Positions 1 to 10,547 of a stretch of DNA of 64,000 nucleotides are shown in pieces. Made by a program: the position numbers and the translations under genes. This DNA is from Paguma larvata (Eukaryota; Chordata; Mammalia; Carnivora; Viverridae): the NCBI GenBank assembly GCA_030068075.1, contig CM057842.1, positions 42,370,659 through 42,434,658 on the forward strand, written 5' to 3'. The notes beneath the pieces are model-generated. The model had not been told where the DNA came from. It saw only the letters and a list, made by a program, of their open reading frames with translations, and did no database searches. Within the stretch, counting starts at the first letter, position 1. Every line of letters begins with the position of its first letter.

Positions 1-340
1 CTGTACTTTAAATCTTGCTTTTTATTTAAAGAATTTAATCATTTGTAAAAACATACTTTTATATAATTTTAATTGAATTAGTTTATTTGGTAAGCATGGA
101 GATGTCTATATGCACCTATATGGAAAGTTTTGTTGTTTTCATTGTCTCTAACTCAGTATCTGAAGACTGAGGAGGGAGACCAGATTTATTTCCTAGACTT
201 ACTGCTCTTTATTTTCTATTATATACTATCAGAAGGAAATTTGACCATACTCACTAAAATTTATTATACTATTATGTTGATATATTATAAAATATGTACA
301 GAAAAAAGCTAAAGGATAAATAAGGCAAAAATTAGGAAAC
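1..340. other. AT-rich unassigned sequence
   Basis: AT-rich DNA with no recognisable repeat. A 60-codon open frame at 130-312 has no coding features and is not called. Confidence 0.5.
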
Positions 341-358
341 AGAAGTTCTAATATTTTT

Positions 359-561
359 TTAATGTTTATTTATTTTTTAGAGAGAGAGAGAGAGCATGAG
401 TGGGGGAGGGTCAGAGAGAGAGGGAGACACAGAATCCGAAGCAGGCTCCAGGCTCTGAGCTGTCAGCACAGAGCCCGACGCAGGGCTCGAACTCACAGAC
501 AGTGAGATCATGACCTGAGCCGAACTCGGACGCTTAACCGACTGAGCCACCCAGGCGCCCC
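359..561 (-). mobile_element. Felid tRNA-derived SINE (CAN type)
   Basis: Read on the minus strand: tRNA-like head (reverse complement at 540-561), CT-rich body (seen as GA repeats near 380-425) and poly-A tail (T-run at 353-360). A perfect 18-bp target-site duplication, agaagttctaatattttt, lies at 341-358 and 562-579. The intact duplication indicates a fairly recent, complete insertion by L1 machinery. Confidence 0.97.
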
Positions 562-1265
562 AGAAGTTCTAATATTTTTATGTATTCTTGTGAACTGCTT
601 TGCATAGCCCATTTTGGAAATCACTGATGGTTTGGGAGTTTTTACCTTTCTTATCTCTGGCTTTGCCATTCACCATCTTTGATAAAGTAGTCAGTTGGAA
701 AACTGCCAGAAATCGGTGTCTCCTGTAACAGATGAGTTAAGAGCACTGTTTCCTGGTCATGAACACATACGTGGATGGAATGAGGCAGAAGAGATGAGTA
801 TGATAGAGGGGTCATCCTGGATCTTCCAAACTGGATATACAGATGAAAAAAACAGGAAGTTTAAATTTAATGACTGAAGTTTCAGTGAGGAAATCAAGAA
901 GTAGAGTGAGGAAAAGAAAGACATTTTCCATGTTGTAGTATTGTGTGGAGGGTGGAAAGATCAAAAACCTTGGAGCAGATTAACCTGGATGTGGCCCTAT
1001 GACTTATTACATTCATGATATTGGACAACATAGTTCCATAACTTCTTAGCTATAAACTTTGATAATTTTATTTCAAGGCATCATGGTAGGGACTAAACAT
1101 CAGAGTATAGGTATGGAGCTTAGCTGTGTTAGGTTGGGGAGGTTAACAGCTGAATGGATCTGAAAAGTGTACTTCCTCAAATAGGACATACTGTGCTTCA
1201 TGTTAACTCCCCAACTGGATGATCCTGGCAGCATTCCTCCAAGACCCCTGTCAACTTCAGCAGGG
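562..1265. other. Unassigned sequence
   Basis: No gene or repeat recognised. The 60-codon frame at 695-877 lacks a splice or coding context that can be supported. Confidence 0.4.
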
Positions 1266-1269
1266 TCAC

Positions 1270-1505
1270 CATGTTCATCTGCATGCGTCAAGGCGTGGGA
1301 AGGAGAAAGACTTGGAGAATGTTAATTGCTCACACCTGCAAGTCTCCATATAACTTTTGCTTTCATTCCGTTGGCCAGAACTCAGTTGTATGCGGGTGGG
1401 TCTTACTCTAAGGGAGGCTGGGGAACGTAGTACAGCTGAGTTTCCAGGAGGGAGAAGAAATGGTTGGGGGAACAGCCAGCCCTTCTGACACTCCGTTACT
1501 GTCTG
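1270..1505 (-). mobile_element. MaLR/LTR-like relic
   Basis: The block around 1360-1480 (ttccgttggccagaactcag, then ggaggctggggaacgtag) matches the remembered reverse-complement pattern of old MLT-like LTRs. Divergent, with no clear ends. The exact family is not assigned. Confidence 0.5.
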
Positions 1506-1639
1506 TGACATTTCCTCCATGTTCAGTAAATGTTACTTCCTTTTCCTTCCCCCAACCTTGGTTTTCCTGGCAGAAAAACCAGGACAGTAACAAAGAGAAA
1601 GATAATAGAAGCTGCTAAAACATGTGTAGTACTCACTAT

Positions 1640-1842
1640 TTTCGAGATACTTTCTAAGCCCTTTGCCCTGCTAGATGGGTATTATTATTGTTTCTGTTGT
1701 ATAAATAAGGAACACTTGCTTTGGAGAAATTAATTCATTTGCTCAGCATAGCCAGTGAGTGGCAGAGCTGGGATTTGAACCAGTTCTTTGGCTCTAGAGT
1801 TGATTTTCTTAACAGCTTCATTACACTGCTTGTTTATTCTTG
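1640..1842 (-). mobile_element. MIR relic
   Basis: Reverse-complement MIR layout: a section like tactttctaagccctttgc, then a GAGGAAAC-like core decayed to taaggaacac, then agtgagtggcagagctggga followed by tttgaacc. The order matches MIR 3' to 5'. Strongly diverged, as expected of this old SINE family. Confidence 0.75.
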
Positions 1843-1845
1843 CTT

Positions 1846-2700
1846 CAAAATTTTTCTTATTGCAGCCATTGGACTACTGTTTCTTTTTGTCAATATAAAA
1901 AAAACTGGAGGGGCATTAAAAATTCTAAAGAAGAAAAAAGATGGTCTCTAATCTAAAATATAATGGAGTATAGTTAGATATAATATAGGTTTATCTTGAA
2001 TACCTACCTGGATCAGGTATTTAAAGTAAGACTCTACTACAGTGATTTTTCACTTATGATAAATTTTCAGGGTCTATGCCCTAAATTATAACCTTTTTCT
2101 TAAACTTTAGTTGTGGGAATCCTTGGCCACCGTTTTTAGGCTGCAGTATGTAAAGACAAATTCCTCTTAACTTCTTAGGCTAAGCAAATATTCTTTCTGG
2201 CAAATTCACAGGTAAAATATTCTCCCCTCTTCTTCCTTTTAATCAAAAGCATGGTTCTTCATCAACATCCCCAGATTCCGAGAAAGAAAATTCTTCCTTG
2301 TTTTCTCAGCTTTTCAAAACTTTTTCAGTATTTACTGCATGACTAAAGGGACCTCTAACTGTAATCCTAGCATCCTGTAAGAGAAAATGATCGCTCTTGT
2401 TCTCATCCTGTTAGCTTGTCCCAGTTATATTAGAGAATTTGCCTCTTCTCACCTTTCCTGCGTATTTGTCCTTTGCAAAAATACCTCTTACAGTTTTGCG
2501 TCCAAATAGCCGCAGTAGAAATGTGAGGTGGTTAATACTGAGAGTGTACTTTTTGCCAAGACAATTCATTTTCCAATATTATAAAGTCATTTTTCCTTGT
2601 TCAGTATGTATTTGTGGCATCTTCCCAATTAATTAATGACACGTGTACTCATCATGTAGGTGAGCAGATAAACTTGGATGCTTCTCAGTTACCTCTTTTC
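1846..2700. other. Unassigned sequence
   Basis: No repeat or gene recognised. Two short open frames (1721-1951 and 2439-2636) run partly through the neighbouring MIR or have low-complexity composition. Confidence 0.4.
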
Positions 2701-2715
2701 AAAAGACCCTGTTCA

Positions 2716-2917
2716 GGGGTGCCTGGGTGGCTCAGTCGGTTAAGCGGTTAAGCGGCCGACTTAGGCTCAGGTCATGATCTCACAGTCTGTGAGTTCGAGC
2801 CCCGCGTCGGGCTCTGTGCTGACATTCTGTATCTCCCTCTCTCTCTGCCCTTCCCCTGCTCACACTCTGTCTCTGTCTCTCAAAAATAAACAAACATTAA
2901 AGAAAAAAATAAAATAA
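2716..2917 (+). mobile_element. Felid SINE with a duplicated segment in its head
   Basis: Complete plus-strand copy from ggggtgcctgggtggctcag to the A-rich tail. A perfect 15-bp target-site duplication, aaaagaccctgttca, lies at 2701-2715 and 2918-2932. The tRNA-like head carries an extra unit: ggttaagc occurs twice in a row (2738-2754), next to the pol III A-box region. Confidence 0.97.
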
Positions 2918-3139
2918 AAAAGACCCTGTTCATTTCCTCCTCATTTTCCCTGAACCTTTTGTTCTAAGAAATATGCTTTATGTTTTTTTCTAAATTTACC
3001 TTGCTTCCAAACTTCTTCACACCCATGCTATGTGTGTATGTGGATGTAAATCCCTTTTTATGATCTAATGGGGTAGAAGGACAGAGAGGTTTAAACTTGC
3101 TGACTGTAATGTTTTCAGACTCCCAGAGAGTGATGTCCC

Positions 3140-3540
3140 ACAGGGCCTAATGAAAGCTAGCTCTAGCTGCTATAACAGGTAAACTCTAAATTTTCAGTGA
3201 CTTAAAATACTTTGTACTTCTTGCTCATGCGGTGTAGTTCAGTACTCACAGCAAGTTCCCAATAGAATGGCTTTCCATGGGGTCATTCAAGGAATCAAGT
3301 TCTTATCCTCTTGTGGATTTGTCCTCCTAAGTCCCTGAGTCTTCCTTGTTCAGGCACGGAGTGAGGAGAAAAACGACTGACATGTTACATGGGACATTTT
3401 TATACGCCCATACTAGGAGTGGTTATCATGGCTTTTGTCTACACTCCACTGAGCAGAACTTGTTTACTTGAGCATTCCTCTCTGCACGGGAAGCTAAAAA
3501 ACGGAGGCACACTGAGTGCTCAGAAAAATAGGTATGGTGA
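3140..3540 (-). mobile_element. LTR/MLT-like relic
   Basis: agctgctataacaggtaaac followed by a long divergent body, including tcttgtggatttgtcctcct and gcacggagtgaggagaaaaa, resembles the reverse complement of old MaLR-type LTRs that start in 'gctgctataacaaa'. Ends are unclear and the family is not assigned. Confidence 0.45.
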
Positions 3541-3643
3541 TTAACTAGCAGATTTTCAATAAATTGTAAGTTACAGATTTCCAATAAATAAATGTAAGAT
3601 TACAAGCCAGTTCTCTATTTCTCTCTAGGTATGGAGAAAGGAA

Positions 3644-3651
3644 TGTGTGTA

Positions 3652-3702
<51 letters not shown>
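3644..3702. repeat. (TG)n microsatellite
   Basis: Imperfect TG at 3644-3661, then an uninterrupted (TG)n from 3662 to 3702 (41 nt). Likely length-polymorphic. Confidence 0.98.
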
Positions 3703-3707
<5 letters not shown>

Positions 3708-3740
3708 GCCTGACAAATATCTATTCATTTTCTTCCTTTT

Positions 3741-3905
3741 TAAAAAAGTTTATTTATTTTGAGAGAGAGAGGCAGAGAGGTGGGGGGGGGAGAGAGAGAA
3801 TCTGACAGTTCGGAGTCTCATGCGGGGTTCAAACTCATGAACGATGAGATCATGACCTGAGCCAAGGTCGGATGCTTAACTGATGGAGCCACCCAGGTGC
3901 CTCTC
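3741..3905 (-). mobile_element. Felid SINE, shortened
   Basis: Minus-strand copy lacking part of the body (about 165 bp against about 200). A 13-bp target-site duplication, ttttcttcctttt, lies at 3728-3740 and 3906-3918. It includes a G-run of nine at 3783-3790. Confidence 0.93.
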
Positions 3906-3949
3906 TTTTCTTCCTTTTATTATTAGCCTTTGTTGCTATTCATTCCTCT

Positions 3950-4320
3950 GTTTGTTTTAAGACTTTCATTTTTAAGTGCAGTTTCAAATTTACGACAGTT
4001 TAGAGAGATGTACAGATTCCCCATATCCTCCTGCTTCCAGACATTATCAACATCGCTCACCAGAATGGTACATTTTTACCCAAGACGAACTTACACTGAC
4101 ACATCATAATCACCCTAAGTTCATAGTTTACCTTAGGATACGCCGTTGGTGTTGTACTTCTATGAGTTTGGACAAATAAATGTATGATGACATATTACCC
4201 ATCATTATAATATCACACAGTATTTTCACTGCCCTAACAGTTTTCTGTGCTCTGCGGGTTCATATCTTGCTCTCTCTTACTTTTAGTGCTTAAGAGTATT
4301 CCATCGTTGGGTTCTGTCCT
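3950..4320 (-). mobile_element. L1M-type 3' UTR relic
   Basis: Reads as the reverse complement of an old mammalian L1M 3' UTR: tttttaagtgcagtttcaaa, tatcaacatcgctcaccaga, ttggtgttgtacttctatga and cactgccctaacagttttct occur in the expected order. 5'-truncated and non-coding. Confidence 0.75.
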
Positions 4321-5130
4321 ATACTTAGTGCATATGGTCGGGGTGAAACTCTGTTTCCTTCTTAAGGATTAAAACATGCCCTTCTAATTAAGAAAGAGCA
4401 TTAGTTCTCCCTGTCTACAGTAATTGTTTCCAGATAGGGCCTAGAGCACAGTGAGAATGACTGTAGAAAAGTGAGACCTTTCATTGCTTGTAATAGGTCG
4501 CTTGGCATCCCCCTACCAAGGCACATGTATTCATCCCTAAATCCATAAAGTGAAAGCTCTCATTTCTGTAAAGTCTGTCTCTGTAGAGCTGTGAAGGGAA
4601 GTGGAAGTTAAAACCACATCCGCATGCTAGTTTCTTTTTCTAAGATTTACTGTGTACCTTCCTAGATGATGTTTTCCTTTCCATTTGCACTTCCCTGTTT
4701 CCCTTTTTCCGGTCTGCAGTCTAGGTGCCCACCCTAGAGCATGCCAAGTGATATGTTTTGCATCCTGTGGTTTACATTACCTTTGTGTCTGGTGTACTCT
4801 CGCCATGTTTCCCTACAGTGTTTATTACAGTTCGCATGATGCTCAACTCAGTTGTCAGTTTAGCTCCTTTCAATGATAATAAGGCATAACAAATGATTCC
4901 CTTTTCTGTACAGACTCGTATTCTATTGTTTTTCCATGCCACTGATAAGATACCTGTCATTAAAGTGATCACCCCTCCTGGTTTTCCCAAGATTGAGGGG
5001 ACCTAGGATGCAGAAAGTTCGGTGTTAAAACCAGTTAAGTCCTGGACAAATTGGGACAAATTCATTGTTCTGCCTATTAAATTGTAATGATATTTTGCGT
5101 GTCAGTCAGTACGGTGAGAGTTCCTTAAGA
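4321..5130. other. Unassigned sequence
   Basis: No gene or repeat could be recognised. The frames at 4685-4876 (+) and 4772-4990 (-) overlap on opposite strands and show no coding signature. Confidence 0.4.
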
Positions 5131-5131
5131 C

Positions 5132-5578
5132 AATGCATAAGGTCTTGAACTTTGGAGTCAGACAGATTTCTTACCAGTCATTAAATCCATTTTGTGTAAA
5201 ATGTTTATTTATTTATTTATTTTTGAGAGAGAGAGAGGGTCAGAGAAAGAAAGAGCGAGAGAGCGAGAGAGCATGAGCAGGGGATGGGCAGAGAGAGAAG
5301 GAGAGAAAGAAGCCCAAGCAAGCTCCTCAGCTGTCAGTGCAAGAGCTCCAGGTGGGACTCAACCTCAGAACCTTGAGATCAGGGTCTGAGCAGAAATGCC
5401 TGACCAACTGAGCCACCCAGGCGCCCCAGTCCTAAATTCATTTTTTACTATCTGTGTAATTGTGTGTCATAGCAAGTTATCTAACTTTTCTAACTTTTCT
5501 AGGTTTCAGTTTCATCAGCAGTATAATGGGATGATATGCATTTTGTAATGTTCAGATAATTAAAAGACATAATAAATT
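5132..5578 (+). mobile_element. MIR split by a SINE
   Basis: The 5' half (5140-5185) has aactttggagtcagacagat. The 3' half (5435-5575) has caagttatctaacttttcta, then ggtttcagtttcatcagcag and ataatgggatgatatgc. Together they follow the MIR order; a felid SINE at about 5195-5427 interrupts them. Confidence 0.8.
5195..5427 (-). mobile_element. Felid SINE inserted in a MIR
   Basis: Minus-strand copy ending in the reverse complement of the tRNA-like head (gagccacccaggcgcccc). The GA-rich body is expanded (5224-5310). Flanks agtcattaaatccatttt and agtcctaaattcatttttt look like a decayed target-site duplication. Confidence 0.95.
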
Positions 5579-6183
5579 AAAATCACCTTGTTTATTGATG
5601 GACAAATCTTAAAAATAAAAATCTTTAAAAAAAGGCACAGAAATTTTACGAAGATTATGTGAAATACTACTTGCAAAGTACTTTTAATTCAGCGCCTAAA
5701 CCCTAGTAAGCTTCCAATAAACATATTTAGATTAATGAGATTCATATTTAGATATCTCATGCCTAAACTATGGTAGGCATCAAAAATAAAATTAAGCTGA
5801 GAAAATACATGTTCATGGAGCATTAATAATATTACCAGGAGTTTATGAGAACTAGAGCAAACAAGTCCATAAAAGTAATTAGGAAATATTTGAGAAAGCA
5901 GGAATTGGCTGTGAGATTAGTTCTTTTTTAGACAAGGTTTGGCTTCTTCTGTCTTATTTAAAGCCAGAGTCAGCAGTTTTCATGATTTGGAAAGAGAAAT
6001 TACTTTCCATATTTGGACAGGGCCAGTTTCAGCTCATAGCATTTAAAATATGTATTTATCACTATTAACTAAATAAAAGTGGTGTATTTCTGGGAAGGGA
6101 GTTTGGTTCATGAGAAAATGAGGGTTAGGACAGCAGAAGCTCTGCTGATTCCATAATGATCTTGACTTAAAAAAAATGCATAC
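5579..6183. other. AT-rich unassigned sequence
   Basis: AT-rich, no repeat or gene recognised. Confidence 0.4.
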
Positions 6184-6199
6184 AGAAGTCTCCTTTATT

Positions 6200-6407
6200 T
6201 ATTTTTTTTTCAAATATTTATTTTTGAGGGAAAGAGAGAGACAGAGCATGAGTGGGGGAGGAGCAGAGAGAGCAGGAGACAGAATCCGAAGCAGACTTCG
6301 GGCTCCAAGCTGTCAGCACAGAGCCCGTTATGGGGCTCCAACTCACCGAGAGATCATGACCTGGGCCCAAGTCAGATGCTTAACCGACTGAGCCACCCAG
6401 GTGCCCC
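6200..6407 (-). mobile_element. Felid SINE
   Basis: Complete minus-strand copy with a perfect 16-bp target-site duplication, agaagtctcctttatt, at 6184-6199 and 6408-6423. Confidence 0.97.
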
Positions 6408-6423
6408 AGAAGTCTCCTTTATT

Positions 6424-7114
6424 AATACCATAGTAATCCTCTCCGCCTTTGAGTTGAACTTTTATGTGTCGAAATTTGTATCTTGCACAATTGTCCTACT
6501 AGAAACATAGATAATTCATATTGACTTTGCCTTTTAGATTTGTCATGGAAATTTCCAGTGAGGACAGGTGTTATAATTGTGCTTTATCCTGAGATAGGTC
6601 CAGTTTGAAGAAGAAAAGTGAACAAAAAATGACGTGACTCATATCCCCAAATATGTATTATGAGGCATGACTCCAGGCACATTGCCATCATTTTGAGTTG
6701 TACAAATTTGTATTCTCATTTATATTATGATTGTTCTTCAATTATCAAATATAAATATGATTATTTTTTTGCCTTCAGTGACTCATTTGATTCGCCGTTA
6801 GCTAGCTATTGATTGTAGGCTTTGCACAGATTAGTGAATTAATTACAAGTCCAAGGACCATTTTTACTGTCTTTAATTAGGTGAATGACATTCTTAAAAA
6901 GAAAATGTTTACTCATGTCATATTCCTAATTCCTAGTTAAAATTATAATACACGCATGGTTATCTACAATTCTTGGAAGTAACTAATTTTAAATAGAAGT
7001 TTGTCTTTAACACTATTGTTTTAATGGGAATCTATGTAAAAATATTACTTTACCCTTTAAATAGGTAGCTAAATATGATTTACTTCTTGATGACAGAGAA
7101 TCTCCATGATGAAC
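6424..7114. other. AT-rich non-repeat block, candidate conserved non-coding element
   Basis: No repeat recognised. 6700-7060 is rich in TAAT/ATTA-type sites, such as gtgaattaattacaagtcca near 6834 and ttcttcaattatcaaatat near 6734, plus tgactcattt (AP-1-like) near 6779. That makeup is common in vertebrate non-coding enhancers, but conservation was not tested. Confidence 0.25.
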
Positions 7115-7320
7115 TTAGGGAGGTAGTTTAGAGCGTGGGCCTTTGATTCAGACAGACCTAGATTTGTTCTGCCACTTGCATGATGTTGAACATGTTCTTA
7201 ACCCTTCCCAAGGCAGTTTTTAAAATCCTACCTTTTAGAGATTCCGTGAACATTGAACAGTAATTAAGACTAGTACAGTGTTCATGGCACGTTCTAAGCA
7301 CTAAGTGAATTAGCCTTGTA
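7115..7320 (+). mobile_element. MIR relic
   Basis: Plus-strand MIR order: ggtagtttagagcgtgggcc, ttgattcagacagacctaga, tctgccacttgcatgatgtt, and the 3' part gtgttcatggcacgttctaa then gcactaagtgaatta. Confidence 0.8.
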
Positions 7321-7668
7321 CTATAATCTTTGCCATTTATAGTGAACCCAGTGTACATAGATGCCTTATATTTTGGTGAAATAAACGTTATACTGGGTGG
7401 TGTCAACAGGATCCCATCAGGTGAACTGAGATGTGGGCACCTGCCCTGAGTGAACTCTGTCTGCTTTCTGATGCCTTTCAGAGGGTCATATTCAATTCCT
7501 TGCTTTGGTGAAGTAGCCATTTGTTTGCTGTTTCTTACTCTTTGTGAACTAGAAAAATGCGATAGACGAGCCATTCAAAATATATGTAATTGAGTAGATT
7601 CTGAATGAGAGTCTGAATAACCTTTTCTTTTTTTCTCCTCAGTACCCACCTTCCCTCCCCAGATCCAC
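7321..7668. other. Unassigned sequence
   Basis: A 138-codon minus-strand open frame (7158-7574) covers this stretch, but it begins in unassigned DNA and reads through the MIR beside it, so it is treated as chance. Confidence 0.4.
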
Positions 7669-7694
7669 TGAGCAGGCTTTTTATTTATTTATTT

Positions 7695-7744
7695 TTTTAA
7701 CATTTATTTATTTTTGAGAGACAGAGCATGAGCAGGGGAAGGGC

Positions 7745-7777
<33 letters not shown>

Positions 7778-7917
7778 GGCAGACGCAGAATCTGAAGCAG
7801 GCTCCAGGCTCTGAGCCATCAGCACAGAGCCTGACGCGGGGCTCGAACTCAGAGACTGTAAGATCATGACCTGAGCTGAAGTCGGGTACTTAACTGACTG
7901 AGCCACCCAGGCGCCCC
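7695..7917 (-). mobile_element. Felid SINE with long target-site duplication
   Basis: Complete minus-strand copy. The direct repeat tgagcaggctttt followed by atttatttattttt starts at 7669 and again at 7918 (about 26 bp, one T-length difference), so the insertion is young enough to keep its flanks. Confidence 0.97.
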
Positions 7918-7950
7918 TGAGCAGGCTTTTATTTATTTATTTTTTATTTA

Positions 7951-8167
7951 AATTTTTTTTTTAATGTTTTATTTATTTTCAAGAGCAGGAGAGACAAAGC
8001 ATGAGTAGGAGAGGGGCAGAGAGAGAGGGAGACACAGAATCCGAAGCAGGCTCCAGGCTCTGAGCCGTCAGCACAGAGCCCGACGCGGGGCTCAAACTCA
8101 CAGACTGTGAGATCATGACCTGAGCCGAAATTGGACACTTAACCGACTGAGCCACCCGGGTGCCCCC
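7951..8167 (-). mobile_element. Felid SINE, second of a pair
   Basis: A separate complete minus-strand copy starting about 35 bp after the preceding SINE, in the same orientation. Its T-run (7951-7963) lies beside the downstream duplication of the first copy. It ends in ccgactgagccacccgggtg. Confidence 0.97.
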
Positions 8168-8841
8168 CTTTTTTAAAATTTTTTTGGAATAGAGAATAAT
8201 ATGGATGTTTCACATTTTCTCTATTCTTGGTTTCACCTTTTCCTAGATCCTGACTGAGGAATTGAGAAGTAAAGTGTTAATGGAATATAGTAGAAATAGA
8301 GAATTACCTGCTTTGATAACATTGTCACATGTGTTGGTGATATGCTTTGTGCCAGAATCACATTTGTGAAGATTCCTGTGTTACAGGTGTGGAGTGTCGA
8401 CTCTTACCTGCAGTACAATCAACTTTGTACAAAAGTCTGTACTCATGGTATTTTCCATAGCACTTTTCCAGGTCTCATTCACCAGTTAGTAGATTCTTCA
8501 TTAAAATTACTAGCATTTCCTCTCCGTTTTCTTTTTTGAACCGAACAGTCAGAATTCGAGACACTGCAACAGTTTTATATACGATTCAGATGGTGGTAAT
8601 GTCTGTGTATGCACTGTGTAACATAGAGTGCCGTGAATTCATAGTTCCAATAACTCTGCTCACTTCTTTTATTAATAGCTGTTTACCAGCGTATCGTCAT
8701 TTGTATCCGATGCTATAACTGAAGTAAACACTGTTTTTTAAATGTTACTGTTACTCAGAGCAGCAGTCTTCTGTTCTTCTGAATTAATAAACTTTTACGA
8801 ATTTTAGTAGTTTTCTTGAAAGTAGTTTCTTAAATCATTTT
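8168..8841. other. Unassigned sequence
   Basis: No repeat or gene recognised. Two short frames (8342-8539 and 8536-8718) overlap at ATGA-type spacing, but there is no coding evidence. Confidence 0.4.
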
Positions 8842-8856
8842 TTAAGGTTAACTCTT

Positions 8857-9097
8857 TTTAAAAATGATTTTATTAAAATTTTTTTTTACATGTATTTATT
8901 TTCGAGAGACAGAAAGAGACCGAGCACACAATGGGGAGGGGCAGAGAGAGAGGAGACACACAGAATCTGAAGCAGGCTCCAGGCTCTGAGCTGTCAGCAC
9001 AGAGCCTGATGCAGGGCTCGAACCCACAAACTGTGACATCATGACCTGAGCCGAAGTCGGTCGGACACTTGACCGAATGAGCCAGCCAGGAGCCCCT
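8857..9097 (-). mobile_element. Felid SINE
   Basis: Minus-strand copy with a 15-bp target-site duplication, ttaaggttaactctt, at 8842-8856 and 9099-9113. The head has several substitutions (gaatgagccagccaggagcc), so it is older than its best-preserved neighbours. Confidence 0.95.
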
Positions 9098-9211
9098 ATT
9101 AAGGTTAACTCTTAAGAAAAGGAACATATTATAATGCACATCCCAAATGATGAATTCCGTGTTTTAGGTTAGGATTCAGTCTCTACTGTTTTATGTGATG
9201 TAAAAGGGAGG

Positions 9212-9425
9212 CTATAGGTAGCCTTGGTGATTCAGAATGCTTCGATGATTCAAATTCCATCTCCACCACTATTATATTTATAATATTAGCCTAAGTTATA
9301 TACCCTCTCCTCGCTTTATTTTCCCATCTGTATGATGGGGATATAGTTGCAGGGTTGTGAAGACTAAAATGAGTTATTTATATATACATATAGCCTAGTG
9401 GCAGGGATGTAATTAGACCATCCCT
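9212..9425 (+). mobile_element. MIR relic
   Basis: Plus-strand MIR order: gattcaaattccatctccac, cctcgctttattttcccatc, tgtatgatggggatatagtt, then gggttgtgaagactaaaatg and ctagtggcaggg. Confidence 0.75.
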
Positions 9426-10298
9426 TAAAATGCTGACTTTATTATTATGATCCTTTTGTTTTCATGTCTTTATTCAATATGGTACCTATGTTGATAAAAC
9501 ATGTGAAAGTTATAATTTATGCACTTGAAATGTCGTCCTTTTAAAAGACATAATAAAGTGATTTATGTTTGTTCCCGTGTCTTTATCCATGGATGGATCT
9601 CTCTTGGCTGCATAAAAGAGGAAGGCGGCATTTCCATAGGATGTTGTTTTATGCATGACTGTTACAGAGAGAGGAACTGAGATGTGATTAGCACTAGTTG
9701 AGACTTCAATTTGGAAAAATTGTTTTGGCTGTGGTCAAGAGTCTTGTTTATTAAAAAGAAAGAATTACCGAATAGGTTCTCGTCTGTAGTCTTTTTATTT
9801 CAGCTATAGCCCATCTTGTCGTGTTGCAAAAGGATATGCTGGCATGTGACAGAGTAGAAATTAAAAAAAAAGTGTTTCAAGTTGCTTTCAGTCAAATATG
9901 ATTGAAAATTTTCAAAAGATTTACACATTTTTTTAATTTGTAATTGTGACATCACTGAGAAATGAATTTTAGTTTCTTCTGGAGAGCAGAAGCCTCTTTA
10001 TTAGTGCTTTGCATTTCAAAACTTAGCAAATGTAACATAATGACTGTGTATTATCAATATGCCTGCAAGTAAGGAGTTTTACATATTTGAAGAGAAACAA
10101 GTTAATGTTATTTTACTTCCTATTTGTATAACCTTTAAAGAATGAAACATTGTTAGAAAGTTTGATTTAAATGTTGATCTACTTCCTCCTTATATATCTG
10201 TTTACTATGTAGTTTATGGAATTCAAATAATACTTTTATATTATTTTGTTTCTAATTTATCTTTTATTACTTAGATTTCTTTATTAGTTTTATGTTTG
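9426..10298. other. AT-rich non-repeat sequence
   Basis: AT-rich block with no recognised mobile element apart from an A-run near 9865. Its low repeat content could reflect conserved non-coding DNA, but this cannot be shown here. Confidence 0.35.
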
Positions 10299-10309
10299 TT
10301 TCTGTATTT

Positions 10310-10534
10310 TGTTTCTTTTAATTTTTTTAACGTTTTTATTTTATTTTTGAGAGACATAGAGACAGGGCGTGAGCAAGGGAAGGGCAGAGAGAAAGGGAGA
10401 TAGAGAATCTGAAGCAGGCTCCAGGCTCTGAGCTGTCAGCATAGAGCCTGACGCAGGGCTGGAAGTCACAGATGGTGAGATCATGACCTGAGCTGAAGTC
10501 GGCTGCTTAACCTACTGAGCCACCCAGGCGCCCC
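10310..10534 (-). mobile_element. Felid SINE
   Basis: Minus-strand copy. A short target-site duplication, tttctgtattt, lies at 10299-10309 and 10537-10547. It shares gagacatagagacagg with the copy near 39.49 kb, which suggests both belong to one source lineage. Confidence 0.95.
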
Positions 10535-10547
10535 TCTTTCTGTATTT

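Noticed and set aside
7158..7574. 138-codon minus-strand frame
   Set aside because: Reads antisense through a MIR; the rest has no recognised domain.
8342..8718. Two overlapping frames resembling an operon
   Set aside because: The overlap is chance; this is eukaryotic non-coding DNA with no ribosome-binding or promoter context.
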